Origin: an uncultured Acidimicrobiales bacterium
GTDB lineage: Bacteria > Actinomycetota > Acidimicrobiia > Acidimicrobiales > SHLQ01
Length of the DNA stretch: 64,000 bases
NCBI GenBank assembly: GCA_938041035.1
Contig: CALHYX010000001.1
Span: forward strand, 24,366 to 88,365
Direction: 5' to 3'
The notes under the pieces are model-generated. The model ran no database searches and was not told the origin of the DNA. It was given only the letters and a program-made list of their open reading frames with translations. Positions 24,401 through 32,916 of the stretch are shown here, in pieces. The first letter of the stretch is position 1; every line of letters begins with the position of its first letter. The translations under genes and the position numbers were made by a program.

Positions 24401-25194
24401 CAGTCGGTCGGCTGGTCGATACGGCGGGTCTGGGTGAGGAAGCCGGTGTGGGCCACCATGCGATGGTCCGGACGGACGGCCATGCCGTCGACATGCCAGC
24501 TCCGCTGGAGAATCTCGGTGGTCTCGGTCAGCCCGAACGGTAGGTCGGCCAGCGACTCGTGTAGCCGTTGGACCTGCACGATGCTCGGCGTGTACGCGAC
24601 CACGATCCCGCCGGGTCGAAGTGCCGTCGCGAGGTGCGGCATGACCTGCCAGGGCTCGGGGAGATCGAGGATGGCCCGATCGAGGTTGACGGCATCAATA
24701 CCGTCGTAGGCGCTGCGGATCTCGACGTGGTAGCGCTGCTCGGCCACATCGGTGCCCAGAAACGTCTCGACGTTGGCGCGGGCGCGGTTGGCGAAGTCCT
24801 CGCGGATTTCGTAGCCGATCACGTCGGCACCGGCCCGCAACAGGGTCATGGACGTGGCGCCGGACCCGACCCCGGATTCCAGGACCCGGTGCCCGGGCTG
24901 AATGTCGGCGAGCATGAGGATCGGACCGAGGTCCTTCGGGTAGATCACCTGGGCGCCGCGCGGCATCTTCAGAATGAAGTCGCTCAGCGTCGGGCGGATC
25001 GCCAGATAGGCGGCGCCGCGGGTCGACGCGACCCGGCACCCTTCGGTGCGGCCGATCAGGTCATTGTGCGCGAGGTAGCCGGCGTGGCTGTGGAACTGTC
25101 CGTCGGCCTCGAGGGTCAGCAGGTAGCGGCGCTTCTTCCGGTCGATGAGCAACACCTCATCGCCGGCGCTGAAAATTCCGGCAGTTGTGGACAT
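24400..25194 (-). CDS. trmI: tRNA (adenine-58-N1)-methyltransferase
   Basis: 264 residues with the TrmI layout: an N-terminal beta domain (GDEVLLIDRKKRRYLLTL), the linker MPRGAQVIYPKDLGPILMLADI, and a SAM-binding Rossmann core (VLESGVGSGATSMTLLRA). The catalytic region RAILDLPEPWQVMPH follows. It methylates A58 of the tRNA T-loop. A TrmI-type gene next to mpa is also seen in mycobacteria (Rv2118c near Rv2115c), which strengthens the call. ATG at 25194, three bases after the thiolase-like gene's stop. Confidence 0.93.
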   Translation of the reverse strand: MSTTAGIFSAGDEVLLIDRKKRRYLLTLEADGQFHSHAGYLAHNDLIGRTEGCRVASTRGAAYLAIRPTLSDFILKMPRGAQVIYPKDLGPILMLADIQPGHRVLESGVGSGATSMTLLRAGADVIGYEIREDFANRARANVETFLGTDVAEQRYHVEIRSAYDGIDAVNLDRAILDLPEPWQVMPHLATALRPGGIVVAYTPSIVQVQRLHESLADLPFGLTETTEILQRSWHVDGMAVRPDHRMVAHTGFLTQTRRIDQPTD

Positions 25195-25197
25195 GGG

Positions 25198-26184
25198 TCA
25201 CGCTCGATCGGGTTCGCTCGGGGTACTGGGTCCAGAGCGTACCGACGTCTTCTCCCGGCGCGGCGAGAGTCGAACGGGTTGGGCGGCGGTGGCCCGTTCG
25301 GCGAGCCGACAGAAGGCACATTCCCCCGATGGGGTCGGGGCACCGCAGGTGGTGCAGGGGGCGAGCACGTCGTCGATGGCGGCATCGGAGGAGGCGAAGC
25401 GTTCGGCGGCCCGGGCGAAGAACCCGAAGACGAAGTCGAGCTTGGAGCCCGGTGACTGAAGCTCGATCTGGTTGAGCGCCTCTTTGTAGGCAATGTGTTT
25501 GTTGCCCACCGCCATCGGGCATTCCTCAAGGATGTAGTCGATGTTCTGCAGGACGCAGTACGCGGCCATCTCGCGTTCGTACAGCCGGATCAGCGGCTTG
25601 ATCTTCTTCGGGAAGCCCGACCGGGCCGGGAGTACGGGGTGCTGCCGGCCGAGATAGTCCACCTGCCAGCGCAGGGTGTTGCCGAACAGCACGGCCGCCT
25701 CGTCGTCGAGGTTGTGGCCGGTGGCGAGGGCGTCGTAGCCGCCATCGAGCGCCGCCTTGTCGAAGATGTGGCGCTTCGAGAGCCCGCACGCCGAACACGG
25801 CGCTCGTTTCGCCGCTCGCGATCCGTGGGGTACGTCGTAGCCGTACTCGCGAAGGAGGTCGACCTCGATCAGTTTGAGGTCTCGTTGGCGGGCGAAGTCG
25901 CGGGCGAAGTCACCGGACTCGTCGGAGTAGTCGCCGATCCCGAGGCCGATGTAGAGCCCGTCGGCCTGGTAGCCGAGTTCGATGAGGATGTCCCAGAGCG
26001 CGAGGGAATCCTTGCCGCCCGACACGGCGACGAGCACGCGGTCGCCCTCGTCCAGCATGTCGAACTCTTTGATTGCCTTGGCGGTCTGGTCGCGGCACAG
26101 CCGCAGGAAGTGTTCCGTGCAGAAGTTGGCGTTGTGGCGCCGAATGTCGATGATCGCCGGTTCGCGACATACCCGACACTTCAC
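25198..26184 (-). CDS. TtcA/TtuA-family tRNA sulfurtransferase (PP-loop)
   Basis: A 328-residue enzyme. It opens with a zinc-ribbon (CRVC at 3-6, then CTEH) and has the PP-loop ATPase motif VSGGKDSLALWD at about 54-65, the CSAC pair that binds an iron-sulfur cluster, and a second C-terminal zinc ribbon (CTTC, then CAFC). This matches the TtuA-type thiolase that makes 2-thio-ribothymidine at tRNA position 54 using a thiocarboxylated sulfur carrier. Its start overlaps the stop of the ThiS-like gene (ATGA), which would be that carrier. The last 40 residues are basic and probably disordered. Confidence 0.85.
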   Translation of the reverse strand: MKCRVCREPAIIDIRRHNANFCTEHFLRLCRDQTAKAIKEFDMLDEGDRVLVAVSGGKDSLALWDILIELGYQADGLYIGLGIGDYSDESGDFARDFARQRDLKLIEVDLLREYGYDVPHGSRAAKRAPCSACGLSKRHIFDKAALDGGYDALATGHNLDDEAAVLFGNTLRWQVDYLGRQHPVLPARSGFPKKIKPLIRLYEREMAAYCVLQNIDYILEECPMAVGNKHIAYKEALNQIELQSPGSKLDFVFGFFARAAERFASSDAAIDDVLAPCTTCGAPTPSGECAFCRLAERATAAQPVRLSPRREKTSVRSGPSTPSEPDRA

Positions 26185-26426
26185 CGCCCGGCCTCCACGG
26201 CCTCGCTGATGACACTGCCGCCGCTGATGACACTGCCCCCGCTGATGACACTGCGGATCTCGACGTTCGCGTCGTCGGCCAGGCGAACGTCGCCGGGTAC
26301 CAGGGCACCATCGGCGATCACCAGCACCGACTCCCGGTTCAGTTCAAGCTTATTCAACAGTTTCTGCACCGACATCCCGTGGTCGTACTCGAACTCACGG
26401 GTGGGGTTGCGCAATGTGACCTTCAC
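26181..26426 (-). CDS. ThiS/MoaD-like sulfur carrier with a repeated GG tail
   Basis: The first 64 residues form a ubiquitin-like fold of the ThiS/TtuB type, ending NVEIRSVISGG. In this family the C-terminal GG is the very end and is activated as a thiocarboxylate. Here the chain continues: SVISGG is repeated at 65-70, and a decayed copy SVISEA is followed by VEAGR to residue 81. The gene overlaps the TtuA-like gene (ATGA), so the two probably work together in tRNA thiolation. To act, it would need trimming after a GG. Alternatively the terminal residues are tolerated in some other role. Confidence 0.85.
   Translation of the reverse strand: MKVTLRNPTREFEYDHGMSVQKLLNKLELNRESVLVIADGALVPGDVRLADDANVEIRSVISGGSVISGGSVISEAVEAGR
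26205..26255 (-). repeat. 18-base tandem repeat at the sulfur-carrier C-terminus
   Basis: Three head-to-tail units (26205-26222, 26223-26240 and the partial 26241-26255) share GCTGATGACACTGC on the plus strand. They code for successive S-V-I-S-G/E-G/A hexapeptides. The repeat keeps frame. Confidence 0.85.
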
Positions 26427-26439
26427 GGGCCCTCCCCGA

Positions 26440-26946
26440 TTAGTCGTCGCTGTTTTGTAGCAGCACCTCGAGCGGGTGTAGCGGTGCGGGCCGGTGCTTG
26501 GTCCGACGCTTCAACTGCTTGCTCGTGAGCGCCTTGTCGGCCAGCGAAATGGTGGAGCTGGCGACCCGGCGGGCGCCGAGCTTGTTGTTGCGCCGGGCGG
26601 CCTTGCGTTGGGTTCGCAGCGCTTTGGTGACCCGCCGACGCGACGGTTTCGCATCGGCCTTGGACGCCTTGCGGGCGGCGGCCTTGTTGGCCTTGCGGGC
26701 TTTGCGGGCCTTGCGCTTCGACGGGGCGGGCTCCTCGTGCACGATCTCGAACCAGTGCCCGGCTTTGAGATCGTGGCTGAAGACCACCGGCGCGTCCTCG
26801 CCGCTCTTGGTGACCTTGCTGTAGAACTTGCCGAGATACTGCAGGCCGAGGACACCCAACCAGAACTTGGAGCCGCCGAAGAGGCCTTTCCGGGTGGCGT
26901 TGAACGCGACGTAGCGCTTGATGGCCTTGGGGGTGATGGGCAACAT
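26440..26946 (-). CDS. basic Lys/Ala-rich hypothetical protein
   Basis: The 168-residue product has an N-terminal part of mixed composition (about 1-72, including FWLGVLGLQYLGKFYSKVTK) and a strongly basic middle, KRKARKARKANKAAARKASK and similar. This resembles the tails of actinobacterial histone-like proteins. No enzyme motif is visible. The start at 26946 follows two small membrane-protein genes by five bases, so the three may be one unit. A nucleic-acid or polyanion-binding role fits the charge but is only inference. Confidence 0.6.
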   Translation of the reverse strand: MLPITPKAIKRYVAFNATRKGLFGGSKFWLGVLGLQYLGKFYSKVTKSGEDAPVVFSHDLKAGHWFEIVHEEPAPSKRKARKARKANKAAARKASKADAKPSRRRVTKALRTQRKAARRNNKLGARRVASSTISLADKALTSKQLKRRTKHRPAPLHPLEVLLQNSDD

Positions 26947-26951
26947 GCCCG

Positions 26952-27158
26952 TCAGATCCGCCGGATCTCGACGATGGCGGACTTTTTGACGCCGACTCGA
27001 CGGCCGAGCAGGTACATCAACAGCAGCACGAGAATGCCGCCGGCGACCGCGGCGGGAACAACCGCGCTCTTGGCGGGCCCGGTGCGCTCATCGATCCCGG
27101 TCTTGACCTCGCGGAATTTTCCCTCGAGATCGTCGCGGCTGATCTTGGCTTCGCTCAC
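26952..27158 (-). CDS. small single-pass membrane protein
   Basis: 68 residues with a charged N-terminus (SEAKISRDDLEGKFREVKTG) and one membrane helix at about 34-52 (VPAAVAGGILVLLLMYLLG). A basic tail follows. The start overlaps the stop of the preceding small membrane-protein gene by four bases (ATGA). The function is unknown. Confidence 0.7.
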   Translation of the reverse strand: MSEAKISRDDLEGKFREVKTGIDERTGPAKSAVVPAAVAGGILVLLLMYLLGRRVGVKKSAIVEIRRI

Positions 27159-27454
27159 TTGTTGCTCCTCTTGATCAATAGCGCGAACGCGCCCAGCACG
27201 ACGGCCCCGAACAAAATGGTGACGAGGTACGGAATCCAGGTCAGGCTTCCGGTGACCCAGGATCCCCGGCGCTGCATGAAGCGCAGCACACCGAGGGTCA
27301 GGAACATCATGCCCAGCCCGGCGAACAGTCCGCCCGGTACGCCGAACTTCAGGTAGCCACCAAGGGACTTGAGCGGGGTAACGGTTTCCTGGATCGCGTA
27401 CGCCTTGACCATGTCGATGGTCTCGCTGAGCGGGTTGCCGGTTTCTTCAGCCAT
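27155..27454 (-). CDS. small two-helix membrane protein (holin-like / phage-holin superfamily type)
   Basis: A 99-residue protein with an N-terminal amphipathic region and two membrane helices, about 38-58 (GVPGGLFAGLGMMFLTLGVL) and 74-94 (LVTILFGAVVLGAFALLIKR). It resembles the putative actinobacterial holin-X or DUF1469 type proteins. The two genes after it are coupled or closely spaced. It is not obviously a phage gene; no other phage genes are near. Confidence 0.65.
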   Translation of the reverse strand: MAEETGNPLSETIDMVKAYAIQETVTPLKSLGGYLKFGVPGGLFAGLGMMFLTLGVLRFMQRRGSWVTGSLTWIPYLVTILFGAVVLGAFALLIKRSNK

Positions 27455-27527
27455 GGGTCCTCTGTCGATGCTGATCAGCCAGAGACCCTACACCGCAGCA
27501 CCCGCCGGGGCGATGCTGGGGCGTACG

Positions 27528-28181
27528 TCAGGCTTCGCCCTGCGACGGGTGGCCGAGATCCCCGGGCGGGTCCATGCCGATGCGGGCGGTGAGGAGTTCC
27601 AGTTCGTCGACCAGCAGCGCGCGGAGCAGCGCGATCCGGTCGGCGGCGGTTTCGGCGACCAGGACGCGTTGGCGGTCGCTCGGTCCGAGCGGCGAGAACG
27701 CCGCGACCTGGTAGCTGCCGGCCGCCGGGTCGTCGTCGAGGTCGACGGTCGCGGGGACCGCGGGTTCGCCGATCTCGGTCTTGAGCGCCAGCGTTCGGCG
27801 CAGCAACCCCACGAGGGTCTGGTAGTCGCCGTCGGCGACGGTGCTCGGACCGTCGGGCCACTCGGTGACCTCGGCCTGGGGGTATGGCGCATCGTCGAAC
27901 CACCGGTCGACGCGGATGCGCCGGTCGCCGACGCACATCAGTGCCCAGCGGCCGTCGTCGAAGCGTTCGGCGTGTTCGACGCGGGCGACCGTCCCGGCGA
28001 GCGTGCGCAGGTCGCCGCCGCCGACTTCGGAGCCCCGCTCGATGAGCGTCACGCCGAACTCGCGGTCGCCGGCGAGAACATCGTCGGTGAGCTGGCGGTA
28101 GCGCGGCTCGAATACGTGCAGCGGCAACAACGCGCCCGGAAAGAGCACCATGCCGAGGGGGAACATTGCCAACTGCGCCAT
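27528..28181 (-). CDS. LON substrate-binding-domain protein
   Basis: 217 residues starting MAQLAMFPLGMVLFPGALLPLHVFEPRYRQL, which is the LON N-terminal domain signature. The ATPase and protease domains of Lon are absent, as in the YcgE-type stand-alone family. The fold probably binds unfolded polypeptides or an unknown ligand. An internal start at residue 6 (MFPLG) is also possible. It is on the minus strand between dacB and the small membrane genes. Confidence 0.85.
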   Translation of the reverse strand: MAQLAMFPLGMVLFPGALLPLHVFEPRYRQLTDDVLAGDREFGVTLIERGSEVGGGDLRTLAGTVARVEHAERFDDGRWALMCVGDRRIRVDRWFDDAPYPQAEVTEWPDGPSTVADGDYQTLVGLLRRTLALKTEIGEPAVPATVDLDDDPAAGSYQVAAFSPLGPSDRQRVLVAETAADRIALLRALLVDELELLTARIGMDPPGDLGHPSQGEA

Positions 28182-28222
28182 CGAAAGCAGACCTTACGGC
28201 AGGTTTGGCCGCGGGCCCGGTC

Positions 28223-29650
28223 TCAACCGTTGCTCGGCGGTTGCGGGCCCAGGGAGCCCAGGTCGGGTCCCTCCGGCCACGACACGAGCAGTTCGCCCAT
28301 GTCCTGTTGCACCGCAATCGATGCCGCAGCGTCGAGTTCGGGGATGTTGGTGACGTAGGCGAAGCTGAGCACGGCCCCGTCGGCGCCAAGCGCGAAACCG
28401 GCGAGCGCCGACACCTCGTTCAGGCTGCCGGTCTTGGCCAAGATGTTGCCCCGGGTGGCGGTATCGGTGAAGCGGTCGATCAGGGTGCCGGTTTCGCCGC
28501 CGATCGCGAGACCGGTCGCCAGCACCGAATCGACGCCGGAGTCGGCCAACATGTCGACGAGGAAGTCACAGGTCAGTGAGTTGGCCGATGAGAGCCCCGA
28601 GCCGTCGGCGATCGAGACGCCCTCGGTGTCGTAGCCGTTGTCGGCGAGCACCGCGGTCGCTCGGGTCACTCCGGCAGCGGTGGCGCCCACCTGGTCGGGG
28701 CTGAGCGCGATCTCTTTGATCAACAGCTCCGCGGTGTTGTTGTCCGACGTCGCGAGCATCTGTTCGACGATGACCGACATCGGCGGGGAGCTGATCGTGG
28801 CCAGCGTCGGGAACTCCGGGGGGACCTCGCCCGAGCGCGCCGACTGGGTGATGATCACTCCCCTGGCTTCGAGCAGGTCATCGAACTGCGCCGCGGCGTC
28901 GGCGGCCGGATCGCCGGCGGCGGTCGCCAGTTGGTTCGCCGGGTTGTCGTCGGGGTAGCGGGTGAAGCCGTCATTCACCGACAGCGCCGAAAGCGGTCCG
29001 GTCTGGTTCTGGTCGGTGAATCTCGGTGGCCAGGAGTCGACGTAGCGGTCGGCGTCGTAGCGGGTCTCGTCACCGACGACGGCACCGTTGATCTCGGTGA
29101 GCCCCTGGTCGACCAGGGCGTCGGCCAGTTCGGCGAGGTCGGTGAACGCCTGCGGCTCGGGATAGCGGCCGATGTAGTCGGCTGTCGCGAGGACCGGGTC
29201 GCCGCCGCCGACGAGCCAGAGATCGCCGTCGAGACGACCGTCGGTGATCACCGCGGATGACGCGAGCGATGTCGTGAACGTGAAGTCCGGGCCGAGGTGC
29301 TCGAGGGCCGCGGCCGCGGTGACGACCTTTTGCGCCGATGCCGGGACGAGCGGGGTTTGCGGGTTGTGTTCGAAGATTCGCTGGCCCGCCCGTTCCACTA
29401 CGAGGCAGGTGTCCGGTGCGCTCGCCGCCACCACGCTTTCAAGATCGGCGGCCAATTCGTCGTCGGCCGTGTCGGCGACAAGGAGTTGGGGGACTCGCCG
29501 AGCCGACAGCACCGGGGTGATGACCAGCGCATCGGGCGGGCCGGCGGCGGGGGCAGGGCCGCGGTCGGCGTCGCTCTCCGCGCGCAGCGCGAGGAGGCCG
29601 GCGATGAGCGCGCCGACCAGAAACAGCAGGGGAAGTGCCATACGTCGCAT
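28223..29650 (-). CDS. dacB: D-alanyl-D-alanine carboxypeptidase / endopeptidase (PBP4, S13 family)
   Basis: A 475-residue exported penicillin-binding protein. The N-terminal signal/anchor is RMALPLLFLVGALIAGLLAL (about 3-22). The active-site motifs are S-A-Q-K at about 104-107 (PASAQK), S-D-N about 295 and KTGSLN around 418. The SxxK Ser is the acylated nucleophile. The enzyme trims or cross-cuts peptidoglycan side chains outside the membrane. No operon partner is visible. It faces a divergent desaturase gene across 191 bases. Confidence 0.93.
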   Translation of the reverse strand: MRRMALPLLFLVGALIAGLLALRAESDADRGPAPAAGPPDALVITPVLSARRVPQLLVADTADDELAADLESVVAASAPDTCLVVERAGQRIFEHNPQTPLVPASAQKVVTAAAALEHLGPDFTFTTSLASSAVITDGRLDGDLWLVGGGDPVLATADYIGRYPEPQAFTDLAELADALVDQGLTEINGAVVGDETRYDADRYVDSWPPRFTDQNQTGPLSALSVNDGFTRYPDDNPANQLATAAGDPAADAAAQFDDLLEARGVIITQSARSGEVPPEFPTLATISSPPMSVIVEQMLATSDNNTAELLIKEIALSPDQVGATAAGVTRATAVLADNGYDTEGVSIADGSGLSSANSLTCDFLVDMLADSGVDSVLATGLAIGGETGTLIDRFTDTATRGNILAKTGSLNEVSALAGFALGADGAVLSFAYVTNIPELDAAASIAVQQDMGELLVSWPEGPDLGSLGPQPPSNG

Positions 29651-29841
29651 CGGGCCCCGACCTTACGCGAGGCGTTGGCCCCGCGCGGTCACCGGTCGGG
29701 CGGAGCGGTGCTCGGTCGTCGGCCCGTCGCCCGCGTGGGCAACCAACGTCGCGTAACCAAGCGGGGCCGACGCGAGTCCATACCTGGAGACCGCTACATC
29801 TTCACCAGTACACCTCACCAGCTACATCAGGAGCCCGTTCG

Positions 29842-30597
29842 TTGTTCCGTTCCATTCTGCTCGGCCTGGTGATCGGGTTTGTCCTCACCCAGATCGCCAA
29901 CGGTGCCACCACCATTTATCTGCACCGGGCGCTCGCCCACCGGGCCATCACCGTTCGACCGGGGTTAGCCCTGCTGTTTCGCGTCGTGATCTGGTTCACG
30001 ACGGGGATCCGACCGCGTCAGTGGGCGGCGGTTCACCGCAAGCACCACGCCTTCACCGATACCGACGACGACCCGCACTCGCCGCTCCAGCTCGGCTGGC
30101 TCCGGGTGCAGCTGACCAACGTGATGCTGTATCGCAAGGTGGCCCGAGACCGCGAACAGGTGGTTCGCTACGCCCGCGACCTTCCCCAGACCCGGCTCGA
30201 CCGTTATCTGCTCGATCACGCCCTGGTCGGCCTGGGTCTGATGACGCTGGTGCTGGTCCTCGTCCTCGGCCCCCTGGCCGGCGGGGTTGCCGCCATCTCC
30301 CACGTGCTGCTCTACCTGGGCCTGAGCGGTTCGGTGAACGCGATCGCGCACACCTTTGGGCGCCGACCCTTTCAAAATTCGGCGACCAACCTCCAGTGGC
30401 TGGCCTTCCTCACCGCCGGCGAGGGCTTGCACAACAATCACCACGCCGCCCCGACCTCGGCCCGGTTCTCGCTGAACCCGGGCGAGATCGATCCGGCCTG
30501 GTTGTCGATCCGGGTCCTGCGTCGGCTCGGCTGGGTGCGGGTGCGCCACGACGCACCGCGGTTCACCGTGCCGCGCACCACGGCCCAGCCGACATAG
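29842..30597 (+). CDS. fatty acyl desaturase (membrane di-iron)
   Basis: From the TTG at 29842 (ribosome site AGGAG eight bases before) the 251-residue protein is LFRSILLGLVIGFVLTQIANG and onwards, with several membrane helices. All three histidine boxes are present: HRALAH near 32-37, VHRKHH near 60-65, HNNHH near 197-201. These bind the di-iron site that inserts a cis double bond in acyl-CoA or acyl lipids. The length is short for acyl-CoA desaturases. Upstream in-frame sequence from 29635 does not look coding. Its stop lies in a 20-base tandem repeat that also contains the next gene's start. Confidence 0.85.
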   Translation: MFRSILLGLVIGFVLTQIANGATTIYLHRALAHRAITVRPGLALLFRVVIWFTTGIRPRQWAAVHRKHHAFTDTDDDPHSPLQLGWLRVQLTNVMLYRKVARDREQVVRYARDLPQTRLDRYLLDHALVGLGLMTLVLVLVLGPLAGGVAAISHVLLYLGLSGSVNAIAHTFGRRPFQNSATNLQWLAFLTAGEGLHNNHHAAPTSARFSLNPGEIDPAWLSIRVLRRLGWVRVRHDAPRFTVPRTTAQPT

Positions 30598-30638
30598 GCA
30601 CGGCGCAGCCGACATGGGCATGGCGCAGCCGACATGAG
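30579..30638 (+). repeat. three tandem 20-base units across a gene junction
   Basis: Units at 30579-30598, 30599-30618 and 30619-30638 share the pattern CA[C/T]GGC[C/G]CAGCCGACAT. The first unit contains the desaturase stop (TAG) and the third contains the start codon of the DinB gene (ATGAG). The second has an out-of-frame ATG. Confidence 0.85.
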
Positions 30639-31170
30639 CCCAAGCGCCGACCATCGTCCAGCCCCACCGCCGATCCCGCTGGCCGCCGGTGAACGAGAGA
30701 CGCTCGAGACGTTTCTCGACTTCTATCGGGCCGCCCTCCTCGATCGGGCCTGGGGCCTTACCCACGATCAGCTCCAGATCGCCCTGCCGCCGTCGTCGTT
30801 GACGCTCTCCCGGCTAATCGGCCACATGGCGTACGTCGAGCAGGTGTGGTTCCGCGAACGTCTACTGGGCCACGAGTTCGACGGCGACTACGCCGACTTC
30901 GACTGGGACGCCGACGTCGATGCGGAGATGACGCTGGCGCAGACCTGGACCGTCGAGGAGCTGTTCACCCGCTTTCGTCACTCTGTGGAGGATTCTCGCC
31001 GCCGCGCCGTCGACCTTTCGCTGGACGCGTTGTCGGTCACCACCAACAGTGATGGCGAGCGGTGGAGCCTGCGCTGGATCCTCGTGCACATGATCGAGGA
31101 GTACGCCCGACACTGCGGGCACGCCGACCTCATCCGCGAGGCGATCGATGGCGACAACCTGTCGAGCTAG
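30634..31170 (+). CDS. DinB-like / DUF664 protein
   Basis: 178 residues with the four-helix bundle of the DinB family. The His metal ligands are suggested by LIGHMAYVEQVWFR (about 52-65) and by EEYARHCGHADLIREAIDG near the end. In actinobacteria such proteins often act as mycothiol- or bacillithiol-dependent S-transferases, but this cannot be told from sequence alone. The start ATG lies inside the third tandem repeat unit, 36 bases after the desaturase stop. Confidence 0.85.
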   Translation: MSPSADHRPAPPPIPLAAGERETLETFLDFYRAALLDRAWGLTHDQLQIALPPSSLTLSRLIGHMAYVEQVWFRERLLGHEFDGDYADFDWDADVDAEMTLAQTWTVEELFTRFRHSVEDSRRRAVDLSLDALSVTTNSDGERWSLRWILVHMIEEYARHCGHADLIREAIDGDNLSS

Positions 31171-31232
31171 GTGTTGATCTCGGGGACGGTCTCGGTGGAC
31201 CTGTAGGTGAGTCACCCCGGTAGGTTGGCGGG

Positions 31233-31637
31233 ATGGACATTCTCGCTGCCCTGTTCATCGACAACATCGACCTGCGCCCCGTCGCCGGGCCGGCTACCCA
31301 CATCGACCTGACCGGCATCAAGTTCTCCGCCGCCGCCGACGGCCCGCTGCCGCTGAAGTGGAACCCGCATCTTGTGGTTCTCGTCCGCAACCCGCCGGAC
31401 GGTAAGCCGAACGCGGCGCTCGAGGTCGTCTTTCGGTTCGGCGACGAAGAGGTCGCCCGCAACGCCCAGCCGCTGATGATCGAACCGGGAAAGTTCGCGT
31501 ATCGACTCGTCCAGGCCGAGCTCGAGTTCACGGAGTACGCCACGGTTGAGGCTCACTGCCGCATCGACCAGGGCGCGGCGCTCGTCGTGCCGTTCACCAT
31601 GCTGGAGCCAGAGCCGCAGACCCCGGACGCCGGATGA
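31233..31637 (+). CDS. conserved hypothetical protein, beta-rich
   Basis: A 134-residue protein with no signal peptide. It has alternating strands (HIDLTGIKFSAAA, HLVVLVRNPPDG, ALEVVFRFGDEEV) that suggest a beta-sandwich, and resembles the small DUF6941-like proteins of actinobacteria. I recall this only loosely. The stop overlaps the start of the FIST gene (ATGA), so the pair is coupled. Confidence 0.7.
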   Translation: MDILAALFIDNIDLRPVAGPATHIDLTGIKFSAAADGPLPLKWNPHLVVLVRNPPDGKPNAALEVVFRFGDEEVARNAQPLMIEPGKFAYRLVQAELEFTEYATVEAHCRIDQGAALVVPFTMLEPEPQTPDAG

Positions 31638-32794
31638 GACGTTTTGCGTCGGCGCTTTCGGAGCACCCGCTTCCCACCCACGCCATCGGTGAGGTGGTCG
31701 GCGACGTCTTGCAGGAGGTCGGTCCGGAGCCGGACCTCGCCGTGTTGTTTGTGACCGCGGAACACGTGGGCGTCCTCGAGGACATGATCACCGTCGTCCG
31801 CCAGGTCCTGGCTCCGACCACCCTCATCGGGGTGAGCGCCGTCGCGGTGATCGGGAACGACCACGAAGCCGAGGAGGTGCCGGCCGTATCGCTGTTCGCC
31901 GGCCACACCGGGCCGGTGACCCCGGTCCGGCTCGAGTCGGTGCAGTCCCCCGACGGCCACGCAGTGGTGGGCATGCCCGACGAGGCGATCGAACCCGGCC
32001 GAACCGGCATCTTGTTGGCCGATCCGTTCAGCTTTCCCGCCGGAGAATTCCTGACCGCCGCCGAGTCGCAGTATCCCTATCTGCAGATCGTCGGGGGGTT
32101 GGCCTCGGCGGCGCGCGGGCCCGGCGGCAATCGTCTGGTGCTCGATGGCCACGTGTACACCGAGGGCGCGGTCGGGGTCTTGTTGCCGGCGACGCTGCCG
32201 GTGCAGACCGTGGTGTCGCAGGGATGTCGCCCCATCGGCGAACCCTTCGTGGTTACCCGGGCCGAGCGCAACGTCGTCTATGAACTCGGCGGTGTTCCCG
32301 CCCTGGATCGGCTCCAGTCGCTGATCGATTCGGCCAGCGTCGAACAGCGCAACCTCATGGCCCGCGGTCTGCACGTGGGCATCGTGATCGATGAACACAA
32401 GCTCGAATTCGAACGGGGCGACTTCTTGATCCGAGGCGTTCTCGGAGCTGACCGTGCGGTGGGCGCGGTGGCCGTCGGCGATCACCCCGACGTTGGTTCG
32501 ACCGTGCAGTTCCAGGTGCGCGACGCCGAAACCGCCGACGAGGACCTGCGGGAGTTGATCGCGGGCAACCGGGCGGACGGCGCGCTCGTCTTCACCTGTA
32601 ACGGCCGGGGGATCCATCTGTTCGGCGAGGCGGATCACGACGCCTCCATTGTGCACGGTGGCACCGGTTCATCGGCGACCGGAGGCATGTTCTGTGCCGG
32701 TGAGATTGGTCCCGTCGGCGGCAAAAACCGGATGCACGGATTCACCGCGTCGGTTCTGTTGTTCCCGCCGGCGCCGGTCCGCGGCGACAGCTGA
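31634..32794 (+). CDS. FIST N- and C-terminal domain protein
   Basis: 386 residues that match the FIST layout: an N-terminal domain of alternating strands (DLAVLFVTAEHVG, LIGVSAVAVIGNDH) and a C-terminal domain that ends VFTCNGRGIHLFGEADHDAS followed by FCAGEIGPVGGKNRMHGFT. FIST is a sensory domain thought to bind small ligands such as amino acids and often feeds histidine kinases or cyclases. No output domain is fused here, so it may act with a partner elsewhere. It is the last gene of the pair starting at 31233. Confidence 0.85.
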   Translation: MRRFASALSEHPLPTHAIGEVVGDVLQEVGPEPDLAVLFVTAEHVGVLEDMITVVRQVLAPTTLIGVSAVAVIGNDHEAEEVPAVSLFAGHTGPVTPVRLESVQSPDGHAVVGMPDEAIEPGRTGILLADPFSFPAGEFLTAAESQYPYLQIVGGLASAARGPGGNRLVLDGHVYTEGAVGVLLPATLPVQTVVSQGCRPIGEPFVVTRAERNVVYELGGVPALDRLQSLIDSASVEQRNLMARGLHVGIVIDEHKLEFERGDFLIRGVLGADRAVGAVAVGDHPDVGSTVQFQVRDAETADEDLRELIAGNRADGALVFTCNGRGIHLFGEADHDASIVHGGTGSSATGGMFCAGEIGPVGGKNRMHGFTASVLLFPPAPVRGDS

Positions 32795-32916
32795 ACCTCG
32801 GCGCGGCCGCCCCGTCTCACTCCCCGGGAACTACGTCACGCCCTAGCGGGTTCGTACTGGGTAGGGTCGACGCTGGCGCCGCTCCCCGGCGGCCCGACCA
32901 CCCTGGAAGGAACCTC

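Noticed and set aside
26205..26255. CRISPR-like repeat
   Set aside because: The units are directly adjacent without spacers and lie in a coding frame.
27155..27454. Holin-like gene as a sign of prophage
   Set aside because: No integrase, capsid, tail, portal or lysin gene is nearby; the neighbours are housekeeping genes.
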